This document shows positions 29,425 to 40,795 of a stretch of DNA of 64,000 nt, one piece after another. Under the pieces are notes generated by a model that was given only the letters and a program-made list of their open reading frames with translations, had not been told where the DNA came from and did no database searches. Both the position numbers and the translations under genes were made by a program. Each line of letters starts with the position of its first letter. Within the stretch, counting starts at the first letter, position 1. This stretch comes from Trissonchulus latispiculum (lineage: Eukaryota > Nematoda > Enoplea > Enoplida > Ironidae), in the NCBI GenBank assembly GCA_030248195.1, contig JASAND010010586.1:61835-125834 (forward strand). Reading direction: 5' to 3'.

Positions 29425-29645
29425 TGGATGCAATATTAAAATCTTCCGTTGTATAGTTACTAGTTGAATCCGTTGTAATATTAAAATCTTCCGTTGTATA
29501 GTTACTAGTTGAATCCGTTGCAATATTAAAATATTCCGTTGTATAATTACTAGTTGAATCCGTTGTGATACTAAAATCTTCCATAGTATAGTTACTAGTT
29601 GAATACGGTGTAATATTAAAAGATTCTGTTGTAATATTAGAATCT
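29425..29645 (-). repeat. 45-bp coding minisatellite, copy 1
   Basis: About five units of 45 bp on the minus strand encode variants of TTDSTSNYTTEDFNI. In this copy one base is missing from an A-run just upstream of the units (aaaatgga against aaaaatga in copy 3), which shifts the frame of the distal end, so the segment is a broken copy. Confidence 0.85.
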
Positions 29646-31321
29646 TCAGTTGTATAGATATTTGTTGGATTTGTTATGTTTAGTGAAGCGGTTAGTAATG
29701 TAGAATTGAAGATATTGTGGGGCTCTGTTATATTTGTATGTAGTAACGATACGTCAGTGACACTCGAATTAGCTGTAGTTGAAGGCGACGAGGTTAAAGC
29801 ATTTAGACAATTGGATACTATACTAGATAAAGGTTTCAGAAAAGCATGCTTACTTGAAATTATTACTCTAAATTTAATTGGAGATTTATGGAATTTCGGA
29901 GAATTTGTATAAATGGCAAAGAACTTTCATTTACTATAGCATTCATACCATAGTCAACTAATACTCTTTCCTCTATCTGGGATGTAGCCAAGTTAACATA
30001 AGAATAATGTGGAACTTCATTCTTGTAACCGGTTTCTTTCAAAATTTGCTTTCAATAAAATTCTTTACATGTAATGCTAAAATTTTGAGGCGCTTTATCA
30101 AACACGGTGATCACAAGATATTTTTGTAATTCCTTTAAATAACGTTGTGAGTTAAAAGATAAACTGTCTTTTTGGTTAAACTTGGAGTATTTATATTTTG
30201 AAGTATACTTAATAATTTCATGTTTACATGTAGATAGTATTTCTCTTTTCTAGTTATCAAGGGCCAGTGCATTGCCCTGGAACCTTTCAGTATATTTAAA
30301 ATATAATCAGTTAGCCCTGTATTTATAGAAGTTAGGCATTTTTGGATATTCAAAGGTTTTCTCATTCTATACTTTGGCCCTTTCTTCATTAAATTTCTTA
30401 ATTCTATATTCTCTATTAGATTTAAATCACCCGTGATTACGTGTTTATAATGATTGTCCATAAATCTAGATGTATGACATTGGCACCTATTAGGTGAGTT
30501 ATAAAATCGTCAATATTTGCTTTTTGAATACTAGTTCTGTAATTAAATAAAAATGTAGATATATAATCCGCGGTTTAGAATAGTCTTGGTCTTTACATCT
30601 ATCAAGACTAATCCAGAGGCATTCATGCTTATTAAAATTTTTTGAAATTTCAGAATATCCAGTAATTTATTTTCAAAATGTAAAAACATTTTAGGCTGTT
30701 GAGCTTTGGTTTTGTTGCTAGGATCTGAGGTCGGGGCAAAAACCAAGTTAGTCACTTTTTGGACTCTGCAGAACTACCCAGTAGAGCAATCCGGCTATAA
30801 ATTATTTTCTTAGCAAGCCCTGTCTAGACTGTCATTTTGGTATATGAATCGCCTCTCTAGGTCCTGTCGTTAATTAGTAATTAACGGTTGATTAGCCGGG
30901 GTAAAAAACCAATGGCGGGAAAAAACCAACCGGTGGGAAAAAACCAACCCCAATATTCGGTCAGGGTAACTCATATTAGCGATTTTATACATGCAACAGG
31001 TAAAATCGGCGTCGCTGACTTCATATCTGCAGTTATGTTTGCGATATTCCGTATATCGTTCGAACAAGCAATGAGTAATGAGTTTTATGTTTGCGATATT
31101 CCGTATATCGTTTGAACAAGCAATGAGTAATGAGTTAAACATTAAAACAAATTGAGAACCTACTTGTAGTTCTTTCTGAATACTGACTATCGGTTGTGTT
31201 TAATATTGAAATTGATGAATTAAACACCAAGTACTCAGTGGTGTTCACAGGTTCACTATAATTAGCAAAGAATGACAACCCTGTCATGTTTACTGTTGTT
31301 AAAGTGTAGTTTGCAGTAAAA

Positions 31322-31542
31322 TGGATGCAATATTAAAATCTTCCGTTGTATAGTTACTAGTTGAATCCGTTGTAATATTAAAATCTTCCGTTGTATAGTT
31401 ACTAGTTGAATCCGTTGCAATATTAAAATATTCCGTTGTATAATTACTAGTTGAATCCGTTGTGATACTAAAATCTTCCATAGTATAGTTACTAGTTGAA
31501 TACGGTGTAATATTAGAAGATTCTGTTGTAATATTAGAATCT
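31322..31542 (-). repeat. 45-bp coding minisatellite, copy 2
   Basis: Nearly identical to copy 1 and sharing its frameshift. Both diverge from copy 3. Confidence 0.85.
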
Positions 31543-33004
31543 TCAGTTGTATAGATATTTGTTGGATTTGTTATGTTTAGTGAAGCGGTTAGTAATGTAG
31601 AATTGAAGATATTGTGGGGCTCTGTTATATTTGTATGTAGTAACGATACGTCAGTGACACTCGAATTAGCTGTAGTTGAAGGCGACGAGGTTAAAGCATT
31701 TAGACAATTGGATACTATACTAGATAAAGGTTTCAGAAAAGCATGCTTACTTGAAATTATTACTCTAAATTTAATTGGAGATTTATGGAATTTCGGAGAA
31801 TTTGTATAAATGGCAAAGAACTTTCATTTACTATAGCATTCATACCATAGTCAACTAATACTCTTTCCTCTATCTGGGATGTAGCCAAGTTAACATAAGA
31901 ATAATGTGGAACTTCATTCTTGTAACCGGTTTCTTTCAAAATTTGCTTTCAATAAAATTCTTTACATGTAATGCTAAAATTTTGAGGCGCTTTATCAAAC
32001 ACGGTGATCACAAGATATTTTTGTAATTCCTTTAAATAACGTTGTGAGTTAAAAGATAAACTGTCTTTTTGGTTAAACTTGGAGTATTTATATTTTGAAG
32101 TATACTTAATAATTTCATGTTTACATGTAGATAGTATTTCTCTTTTCTAGTTATCAAGGGCCAGTGCATTGCCCTGGAACCTTTCAGTATATTTAAAATA
32201 TAATCAGTTAGCCCTGTATTTATAGAAGTTAGGCATTTTTGGATATTCAAAGGTTTTCTCATTCTATACTTTGGCCCTTTCTTCATTAAATTTCTTAATT
32301 CTATATTCTCTATTAGATTTAAATCACCCGTGATTACGTGTTTATAATGATTGTCCAGAAATCTAGATGTATGACATTGGCACCTATTAGGTGAGTTATA
32401 AAATCGTCAATATTTGCTTTTTGAATACTAGTTCTGTAATTAGATAAAAATGTAGATATATAATCCGCGGTTTAGAATAGTCTTGGTCTTTACATCCATC
32501 AAGACTAATCCAGAGGCATTCATGCTTATTAAAATTTTTTGAAATTTCAGAATATCCAGTAATTTATTTTCAAAATGTAAAAACATTTTAGGCTTTTGAG
32601 CTTTGGTTTTGTTGCTAGGATCTCAGGTCGGGGCAAAAACCAAGGTAGTCACTTTTTGGACTCTGCAGAAACACCCAGTGGAGCAATCCGGCTATAAATT
32701 ATTTTCTTATCAAGCCCTGTCTAGACTGTCATTTTGGTATATAAATCGCCTCTCTAGGTCCTGTCGTTAATTAGTAATTAACGGTTGATTAGCAGGGGTA
32801 AAAAACCAATGGCGGGAAAAAACCAACCGGTGGGAAAAAACCAACCCCAATATTCGGTCAGGGTAACTCATATTAGCGATTTTATACATGCAACAGGTAA
32901 AATCGGCGTCGCTGACTTCATATCTGCAGTTATGTTTGCGATATTCCGTATATCGTTCGAACAAGCAATGAGTAATGAGTTAAACATTAAAACAAATTGA
33001 GAAC

Positions 33005-33839
33005 CTACTTGTAGTTCTTTCTGAATAGGTACTGACTATCGGTTGTGTTTAATATTAAAATTGATGAATTAAACACCAAGTACTCAGTGGTGTTCACAGG
33101 TTCACTATAATTAGCAAAGAATGACAACCCTGTCATGTTTACTGTTGTTAAAGTGTAGTTTGCAGTAAAAATGAATGCAATATTAAAATCTTCCGTTGTA
33201 TAGTTACTAGTTGAATCCGTTGTAATATTAAAATCTTCCGTTGTATAGTTACTAGTTGAATCCGTTGTAATATTAAAATATTCCGTTGTATAATTACTAG
33301 TTGAATCCGTTGTGATATTAAAATCTTCCATAGTATAGTTACTTGTTGAATCCGGTATAATATTAAAAGATTCCGTTGTAATATTAGAATCTTCAGTTGT
33401 ATAGATATTTGTTGGATTTGTTATGTTTAGTGAAGCGCTTAGTAATGTAGAATTGAAGATATTGTGGGGCTCTGTTATATTTGTATGTAGTAACGATACG
33501 TCAGTGACACTCGAATTAGCTGTAGTTGAAGGCGACGAGGTTAAAGCATTTGTTGTGGAACTTTTCGAGGTTGTTAATGAAACTGCGGTAAATGAACTAA
33601 GTTCAGTTGATGCAGTGATTGAAATGACAGATGAATCAGTGCTACCCACTGTTTCTGATGCTACAGCAATTATTGAAGAAGCTTTCGCAAAAGTTTCAGT
33701 GGGTGTTGATTTTAATCTGGTGCTGAGGAGCCCAGAAGGCTGGAACTGCTGATACTGTGGATGTAGGAACTACCGTCGTAGTTGATTTGGATTTTGAAGA
33801 TTTTGTAGTTGATGACATTTTTGGTCTAATTGTTGTCAT
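33005..33839 (-). CDS. Thr/Ser-rich mucin-like protein with 15-residue repeats
   Basis: A frame open from about 33,769 to the stop before 33,005 encodes a Thr/Ser/Asn-rich protein. It includes four to five 15-residue units of the type TTDSTSNYTTEDFNI, each with an N-glycosylation sequon. An ATG at 33,839 starts a similar T/S-rich segment (MTTIRPKMSSTTKSSKSK) in a register one base off, so one frameshift or a small intron lies near 33,700-33,770. No signal peptide or membrane anchor is seen. The composition suggests a heavily O-glycosylated secreted or surface protein. The two copies to the left are disrupted. It could be a host gene exon or an element-borne ORF, since it is always found beside the Penelope-like sequence here. 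No homologue is recognised. Confidence 0.45.
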
Positions 33840-35109
33840 AGACTCGTTTGTCAGACCTAGATGGCAAAGTACAATAGCTTAAATCTTTATTTGCTAATAA
33901 ATAGATACTCCAACATTAGCTTTGTATAAAAGTATATAAACAGTGCAGAATTCAATATTTCCAATTAAATTTGGGCTCTAAGATGAAGATTGTCTCAGCA
34001 CTACTGTATTCTACCAAAAATGAGTTTCGTTATCCCATGCGTAATGACTAATGATATCATCATGTACTCACATATGAATGCATGTCAGTAAGGATAAGCT
34101 AACATTTCAGCAGATCCATTTCTTAATTTATTTTCTTATTCAAAACTGTTCTGCGACTCTGTAAAAAATTGTTAAGTAAAAATGTAGTAAACAAATTATT
34201 ACCTCGCTTTCTTCCTTTTCTATTAAGAACAGAAGCTTGTTTTGTACGTCTATATGCTTCCAGCTGTACAAAAATTAAATAATACTGTTAGCCAGAAACA
34301 CTGAACCGTATTCGGTAGTAATACAGAACGGTAGAGTACAACAAAAGTTTAAATTGCAACACTAATTAATAGCAAATGGAAAATGCGTTCACTCTACGCA
34401 TTGGTTAATCGGTAAATCACGGTACTACTGAGTGACCTATAAAAAACCAAAAGATGTCATTGTTGTCAGTAGTCGTTCCGTCAATTAACTACTAATAGAG
34501 TTATAGGGTTATGCCTTCCCTAAGACAGTTATAGCTGCGTTTTCCTACGTATACGTTATCCTATTGGCATAAATGGGATGCGATGCTCTACATGTTAACT
34601 GTTAACTTGAAATTTCTTAATACGTTTTTCCAAAAGTATAACTTGACTCTATCTCGGCACAAACTGGCCCTCCCGAAATTGTCACAAACATAGTATAGGC
34701 AGGGTTTGCTTGCTCGCCCTTACGTGCTAAACAAATAAACACTGTGTTTAGTTGACTAGTTTCGTTCTTTTTCAAATTTCAGAGGCAAGAATAGTTGATA
34801 AAATTGTTTCCGTCTCTAGTTTTAAATTATGTAGCGTGCAAATGAAAGAACGAATGCTACTGTCATGTGCCACTACTGCACCTTCGTCCCAAACACTTCG
34901 CGTGATCGAACCAACGACCCTTACCGATCTATGCCTACGCTGTGTTTGAGCAACTCAGGCACAATCGAAGGAGGATTACGTTTGAATTCGTTCCCAAACT
35001 GTAGTGACATTTTAGAGGACGCTTTTGCGCCAGCCAATATGCAGCGCAAAAACATTTTTCGCTTTCATGACAGCACGATTCCTGACAGCATGGTGCCTGT
35101 CCTATTGTC
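33840..35109. other. Non-coding interval
   Basis: No gene, repeat array or RNA is recognised in about 1.27 kb. Confidence 0.4.
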
Positions 35110-35745
35110 TGTATGAGGTCGGCCGGGGTTTCACCGGAGAGTCGCCGGCCGGCCCGACCGGACCCTTCAGCCAGCCGGCCGGTTACCAGCCTGGTCAGTG
35201 CAGCTATTATGGCTGTTAAGATATTTTCGGATGTTAGAAAAATGTAGGTGTACCTGTACACTGACAACACCAACCATACAAAAACCAGGCTTATTTTATA
35301 GTTTTTGTGTAGATACGCAGCTCTAGCTTCCAAACCATGACCCTCCTTGACGCATATCCATTTTTTGCCCTAGTACTGTCGGCGCTGGAGCATGAAGATG
35401 ATGAAGAAAAGAGTAGAGTATGAAACTGAATCCGAGGCCAAATGTAGATATGTAGATATTTTCAAAGGTAGAGCCCGAGACTATTTAGATTATTGTCATC
35501 CAATTAACTTTAATTTGCTGTGAATGAAACACGTTCTATTAAGTATCCAGCTACAGTATGAAAAGTTAACAATAGTTTGGCGTGGTATAGTTTAGACGTA
35601 TTGCTTCTGCTTTTTAGCATATGCAAGCTTAGTTGCTCAAAATTGTAAATTTCTGACTATTGATTTGCATCCCGGCCGGTCGGCGGTCGGTCAGCGAGCG
35701 ACAGTCGTCAGCCGGCGGCCGGCTTAGGCCGGCCGACCTCAAACA
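35110..35745. mobile_element. Short GC-ended TIR element (636 bp)
   Basis: Terminal inverted repeats tgtatgaggtcggccgg (35,110-35,126) and its inverse, with one mismatch, at 35,729-35,745. Both ends are followed by GC-rich ccggcc-containing subterminal clusters of 60-80 bp inside an AT-rich background. There is no transposase ORF, so this is MITE-like. Flanking octamers ctattgtc and ctattact agree in the first five bases, which may be a decayed 8-bp target duplication. Confidence 0.6.
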
Positions 35746-36455
35746 CTATTACTATTACATGTGCTGCATGGTGTTGTCCAAAGTAAACTAAGAAATATCT
35801 GCATATATGATTAATTTATTTCACTCAGCCAGAGGGGTCTTTTCGCACACCATAAAGACAGCTACATACTTCCCTTAAGGCTTGCTTGTTACACGGCAGA
35901 CTCGAGCTTACACAAAACGCAAAAAGATATCTTTCGACGATTTAATTAATTCAATTAATTTAAATTGATTTCATTATGGTTTATTAATTTGCTTAATAGT
36001 GCGTGCTCATTCGACAAGGTTGCAAAAATTCACAATTCACAACTGTGAAGACTTACTGCTGCAGCTAAGTCGCTATTTTTCTCTACTTCATAATTCTTAT
36101 AGGGATTAATGTTGCAGGCTACCATTGCTAGAAAAGGAATGGGCCGACCAGTAATTAGCTACAAATAAAAAAGCATATATTAATTATAATAATAATAATA
36201 TATTAATGCCAATATCAGTTAATAGATAGTAGTTGCGGGCTCCAAACAAAATAATATTCAGATTCATCGAAAGCATTCTATTAGTAGTTCTCATGTTCAA
36301 ATTGACCACATGACACTAAACTCGGTTACAATAATCATAGAACACTACATAACTATAGGAATAAGTCACTGCAACGACTGGAATCCAAGAAACCTTGAAT
36401 CTATGTGAAGCATTAACCAACAACCTTCGGTTGACCAGACCAACAGTCTATCAAA
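35746..36455. other. Non-coding interval
   Basis: AT-rich; a short ATA/TAA-rich patch near 36,180-36,200. No gene is seen. Confidence 0.4.
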
Positions 36456-36459
36456 TTAA

Positions 36460-37527
36460 GGTGCTGGTTCGGGTAATTGCAGCTAACTTTGAAAGACTGT
36501 AGTTAGCCCAATACTTTGAATTCAAGGTTAGTTTTCATATACTTTAATTCTTACAATGTGCTTGTATGGTGATATGTTAGAAGTGAATAGTTAAAATGTG
36601 CTGTTTCAATTCAGCGGTTTGAATTGAACATGAGATGAAAGCCTATGATTAGTACATTTGCATAAGCTTACGAAAACAGCAAAAACAGCAAACAATTAGT
36701 AAACATTTGCTGAAATAAAGGCTAAATATAGACAAAAATATTTGAACTTCGATTTCTCAAAACTGTGGAATCGGCCCAAAGTTCTTTTTGCGCCAGGATA
36801 TGGAGGACATGTGGGCCGAGGGCCTTTTTTTGGAATTAGCCCAACAGATCTGTAGGCTCCAGAAAATTCGCCAAATGTGCAGTGACACGAAATTTCGCAA
36901 ATTTGAATTGAGTTTTCTCGTACTTGGAAACGTTTTAGCTCAAACCAAGAAAAATGTCTCTTCGCAATAGTGCGAATTTTCAGACTGTCAGCGAATCCAT
37001 TAGGTGGTTTTTGTGAAATCGATGTTCGAAACAAAATAACCGCAGTTTTGCCAAAAATGGTTTTTCGGCCAAATCTTTAGCTTAAAGTAACGAACTGCAG
37101 CTAATAGGTATTGATCAAATCTGCAATGAAACAGTGCATAGATCGAGCTTTAATAAACCAAAATTGTCCAAAATATTTGGCAGTAATTTTGAATAAACTG
37201 ATTTTGTCGAAAACGGCCATTTTCGGACCCCCAAAATCGTTTTTGGCTCATACTGACATAACCACTAGAGATAGCTCAAAGGTTGTAAAACCATAAATGT
37301 TCATTTTGGTGCCCTCTTTCTAGCCATGCCAACCAATTCGGTGTACCCACTAAGTACTGGGAGAATAATGGCAAAAAATCAAAAATTTCTTATCTTTTCC
37401 GCTAAATATGCGGAACAGGTTCCTGAATGGTTAAGAGCACCGAAATAACATATTTGGAAAGTTCCATCCACCGTCATAAAGAATTGAACCATATAGGGTC
37501 AACTTTTCACAAAACGAAACCAGCACC
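36460..37527. mobile_element. TTAA-flanked 1068-bp TIR element, piggyBac-type candidate
   Basis: GGTGCTGGTT at the left edge and AACCAGCACC at the right edge are inverted repeats, each directly flanked by TTAA (36,456-36,459 and 37,528-37,531). TTAA duplication is the hallmark of piggyBac insertions. The interior has no transposase, so it would be a non-autonomous copy. TIR length is only about 10-13 bp, so the assignment is moderate. Confidence 0.5.
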
Positions 37528-37531
37528 TTAA

Positions 37532-38654
37532 GGAGCGAACAAGCTCAATTTTGCCTAATTTTTGTCAAAATATGAGTTTGGACGCTTGTTTTTCCCAAAC
37601 AAAATTACCAAACGCAAAACCCTGAAAATAGCTCTGCAATTGTCACAAAAATGTGTGTGTAAAGCCGCTTTCTAACTGCTTGCATGAGTTGAGAGAAATC
37701 CGTTTAAAAAGAATTTGGTTGCGTGCAATTTTCAGAATTTTACATTTTCGTCGCTGTGACTTTAAGTCACTTTAAGACAGAGGTGTCGCAGAAAGCTATC
37801 TGTTGGGCACATGTCCTATAGGATTACTGATGTGGGCAATACTTCACCGATGGACCAAATATTCTTGTATGTTTTCCTGCCTAAATTATGTAATTGTAGC
37901 AAATTTGAATGAATTTCAACGACAAACGCTCGTTTAAAGCCCAAAAATACACTATCCCGAACCAACGCCATAAGCCACCTGGACGCCTTCCTACCGTTGA
38001 GTTTGAATTTTAACCCAAACTGTACTTCCCTTTTCGATGGCATCTGTGGGGTAGCCCAGGTTAAAATCAGCTTAAAATAGAGCAGAACAAATATGTCATA
38101 CAAACTCACCTCTATCATGACAAAGGTGTTATACTGTCTGTAATTGGATATCAGTCCTATGGCTTCCCTCGCAAATAATATAGAAGAGCAACTCAAAATC
38201 AGGAGACAGAACAGTTTGTAAAAACCATTCTTTAGCAATAACTGCTCTAGTCCATGAACGGATACGTTTTGGGCTGAGTTGTTTCCTGAAACGCATTTCT
38301 GTAATTCATGCTTAGGTAGCTCTTTGTTAAAAATGTACTGACACTTTTCATTTTTGCTGAATCAAGATCCACCCCTTTCCCACGACTTCTGAATACGGCT
38401 CATGCGACGTAGCTGAAGATGCTGCACCAGCATTTACGTGCTACTTGAGCTTTTACACTATGTATAAAGCGTATAAAGCATTGTATGGTATTAATGCTCT
38501 GTAATATTTAACAATTGTATACCAAAAATTTTGGAAGTTTTTACTACATCAATATTCTAAACTCATGCTCAGTCACAATTTTTGCCCTGTGTAAAACGAT
38601 AATCGCCACTTCAGAGAGTTTGCGTTTTTAAATTGATCACTTCGAAGAGAATGG
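37532..38654. other. Non-coding interval
   Basis: Contains a 140-codon minus-strand ORF at 37,816-38,238 with two hydrophobic stretches. It has no recognised family, no splice context and ordinary AT-rich codon use, so I treat it as unproven. Confidence 0.35.
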
Positions 38655-38662
38655 TGACAGCT
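38655..38662. other. 8-bp target-site duplication (left)
   Basis: TGACAGCT, identical to 40,788-40,795. Confidence 0.88.
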
Positions 38663-39387
38663 CAGAGTTGTAAGCGGGTACCAAATTCGGCCCGCTACCC
38701 GCCCCGCTACCCGCAAAGAGGTACCCGCCCCGCCCCGCCCCGCGGCCCGCGGCCCGCAAGACACAAGGTACCCGCAAAATTACCCGCAAAAATTTTCAGT
38801 TTCCCTGATTTTCAATATGGTATATTGTGATGTTTGGGAGTGGTTGTCGTATTTTATCGTACAACATTCTGCATGCGTATGATTTTAGTGCTTTTTTCTC
38901 TACAGCTTGACTTTTACTAAATTTTGCGCTTGAAATAATCGGCGTACTAAAGTGGTAGAATTGTTAAATTAAAGTGCTGACATCGCTTTACGCTTTGTAT
39001 AATTTGACCCTGTAGGCTTCGATTCTTAATGAAAATTTTCAGATACATTATTCTAGTGCTCTTTAACATCCCGTGACCAGTCCCGAATTTGTAGATGAAA
39101 TGCTTTTTTGAAAAAGAAAGAATTTTCGTTTTAGAAAAAAGAATTATTGAATTTTGGCATTAGCCTTCGGTAGTCAAAGCATCAGACTCGTTGTTTATGA
39201 CTGGAAAGAGGGTACGAGATGAACATGGCTTTAATATTCTTGAGATATTTTTTTATGGTTGAGTACTTGAGTCAGTATAAGCCAGAAACGATTTGAGGTC
39301 TTACAAAAGTTGCCATTTTTGAGGAAATCAGTGCGTTCAACGTGTTGGTGTACAGCTATACTGTCAAATTTTAGTGGAAAGAAAGAC

Positions 39388-39431
39388 TCTTCCTTTCTTT
39401 TCTTTCTTTCTTTCTTTTTCTTTCTTTCTTT
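39388..39431. repeat. (TTTC)n microsatellite
   Basis: Imperfect pyrimidine tetranucleotide tract inside the hAT-like element. Confidence 0.85.
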
Positions 39432-40419
39432 GGCTGTCCAATTGAACATTTTACCAAATAGTTGGAGTTTATTGCTTTAAGTTAGAGATTTGGTTGAAAA
39501 ACCATTTTCGCAAAACTGCAATTTTGTATTTTGTTTTAGCATTGGTTTCTCAAAAACTTAGTAATAGATAGACACACATTTTGGCATTTCTACTATTGCA
39601 GAGAGATATTTTTGTTTTGGTCTAAAACTTCTTCCGTCGCGAGAAAACTCAATATGCATTTGTTAATACAGTAGTGTACCGTACATTTGGCCCATAAGCT
39701 GAATGAATACCAGTAGCAACTTCACCAAACCAACAACACACAAGATGCTCAATAAAACGCTCGAAATTTACTACAGGACAGCTTAGGCTATGCATGTTCA
39801 GTTCTTTGGAAAACACATTTCTTTATAACTAATTGTAAATTTCTAAAGTTCTGAAAAATTAGCGTTTATCTACCAGAACATTTCCTGTTACATTTCATTG
39901 ACAAATTTTAGTCATTCAGAAGCAGAGGTGGCAGTCGGTCCTGGTTTTATCATCATCACCATCTTTTTCTCCGTTTACATTTAGGAAACATTTTGGAAAA
40001 ATTTTGTTCTTGAAAACTATTGTAGCTTTTTACTGTCAAATAGTGATGTCTCAGCACCTGAAACTGAAAATATTTTCAGTCAGTATATACATACCAGTTT
40101 CAGTAACTAAGAAGGAGGTATGAATAATTAGCGCAGTGATAACACTACTTCCATGAACAAGGAGATTAATTAAGGATTTAAGGGTACGTATTAGACGCCA
40201 ACGTTAACTCCTCATGGATTGCAGAGGCAGATATATATTTAGAAGTTATCTGAATCCGCCAGAAAACCTTATTGCAATACTGAAGAACCACAAACTGATA
40301 TAGTAGAATTTCTAAGGTGCAGCTAACAAATAATTGGAGAATGGGATTGAGGGTCTACAAACATAACATACTATATTCAGCAGCTGAAAATTAATTATAA
40401 ATGTTCAGAGAGAAAATGA

Positions 40420-40615
40420 AAATAAAAACCTAAAACTGAATCTGAAACTGAAAATATTGTAGCTCGACGCCTGAAACTGAAATTCCAACAAAAATCGACT
40501 CCTGAAACTAAAACTGAAACTGATTCTGAAATTATATCAATTTGCCGCCTGAAACTGAGGCTCGAAACTGAAACTGAAATTTAACTGAAAACCGAAAATT
40601 CGAAACTGAAATCAC
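40420..40615. repeat. Degenerate CTGAAACTGAAA array
   Basis: Repeated cctgaaactgaaa-type words with variants, inside the hAT-like element. A related patch lies at 40,055-40,085. No coding sense. Confidence 0.7.
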
Positions 40616-40787
40616 TGCTTGTCTGAATAATGTTACTCATATCTCCCGTTTTTGCAAGAAAACATACCCGCAAAATTCTGAACCTACCCGCAAAATACCC
40701 GCGCGGGTAGTGCGGGTAGGCGAATTTCTTAATACCCACGGGTACCCGCGGGTACCCGCGGGTACCCGCGGCCCGCTTACAACTCTG

Positions 40788-40795
40788 TGACAGCT
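40788..40795. other. 8-bp target-site duplication (right)
   Basis: TGACAGCT, identical to 38,655-38,662. Confidence 0.88.

Larger units (their letters stand above)
27911..33551. repeat. Three-copy tandem array of a 1.85-1.9-kb unit
   Basis: Copies are 27,911-29,801 (1891 bp), 29,802-31,698 (1897 bp) and 31,699-33,551 (1853 bp). Each unit starts within the Penelope-like RT and ends within a Thr/Ser-rich coding segment. Copies are very similar by eye. Copies 1 and 2 contain an internal duplication of about 50 bp (tttgcgatattccgtatatcg repeated with its tail) that copy 3 lacks. The unit junction is at ...aaagcattt/agacaattg, with ttt common to both partners. Confidence 0.93.
38663..40787. mobile_element. 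Non-autonomous hAT-like DNA transposon (2125 bp)
   Basis: Perfect 16-bp inverted termini CAGAGTTGTAAGCGGG (38,663-38,678) and their inverse (40,772-40,787), flanked by an exact 8-bp duplication TGACAGCT at 38,655-38,662 and 40,788-40,795. CAG-starting TIRs with 8-bp duplications are diagnostic of the hAT superfamily. Both ends carry subterminal arrays of ACCCGC/GGGTACCCGCG, including tandem palindromes at 40,737-40,770, which may bind transposase. The interior has no transposase ORF. It includes a (TTTC)n tract and a CTGAAACTGAAA-rich array at 40,420-40,615. Confidence 0.88.

Noticed and set aside
27911..33551. CRISPR-like or phage-like reading of the regular repeats
   Set aside because: The repeats are long tandem units and minisatellites in a eukaryotic context; there are no short repeat-spacer arrays.
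37816..38238. 140-codon minus-strand ORF with two hydrophobic stretches
   Set aside because: No recognisable domain, ordinary AT-rich composition, no second copy. Kept only as a note.
40040..40617. Possible second TIR element (agtgatgtctcag and its imperfect inverse) inside the hAT-like element
   Set aside because: Ends match only partly and no target duplication is seen; the region is better described as a degenerate CTGAAACTGAAA array.
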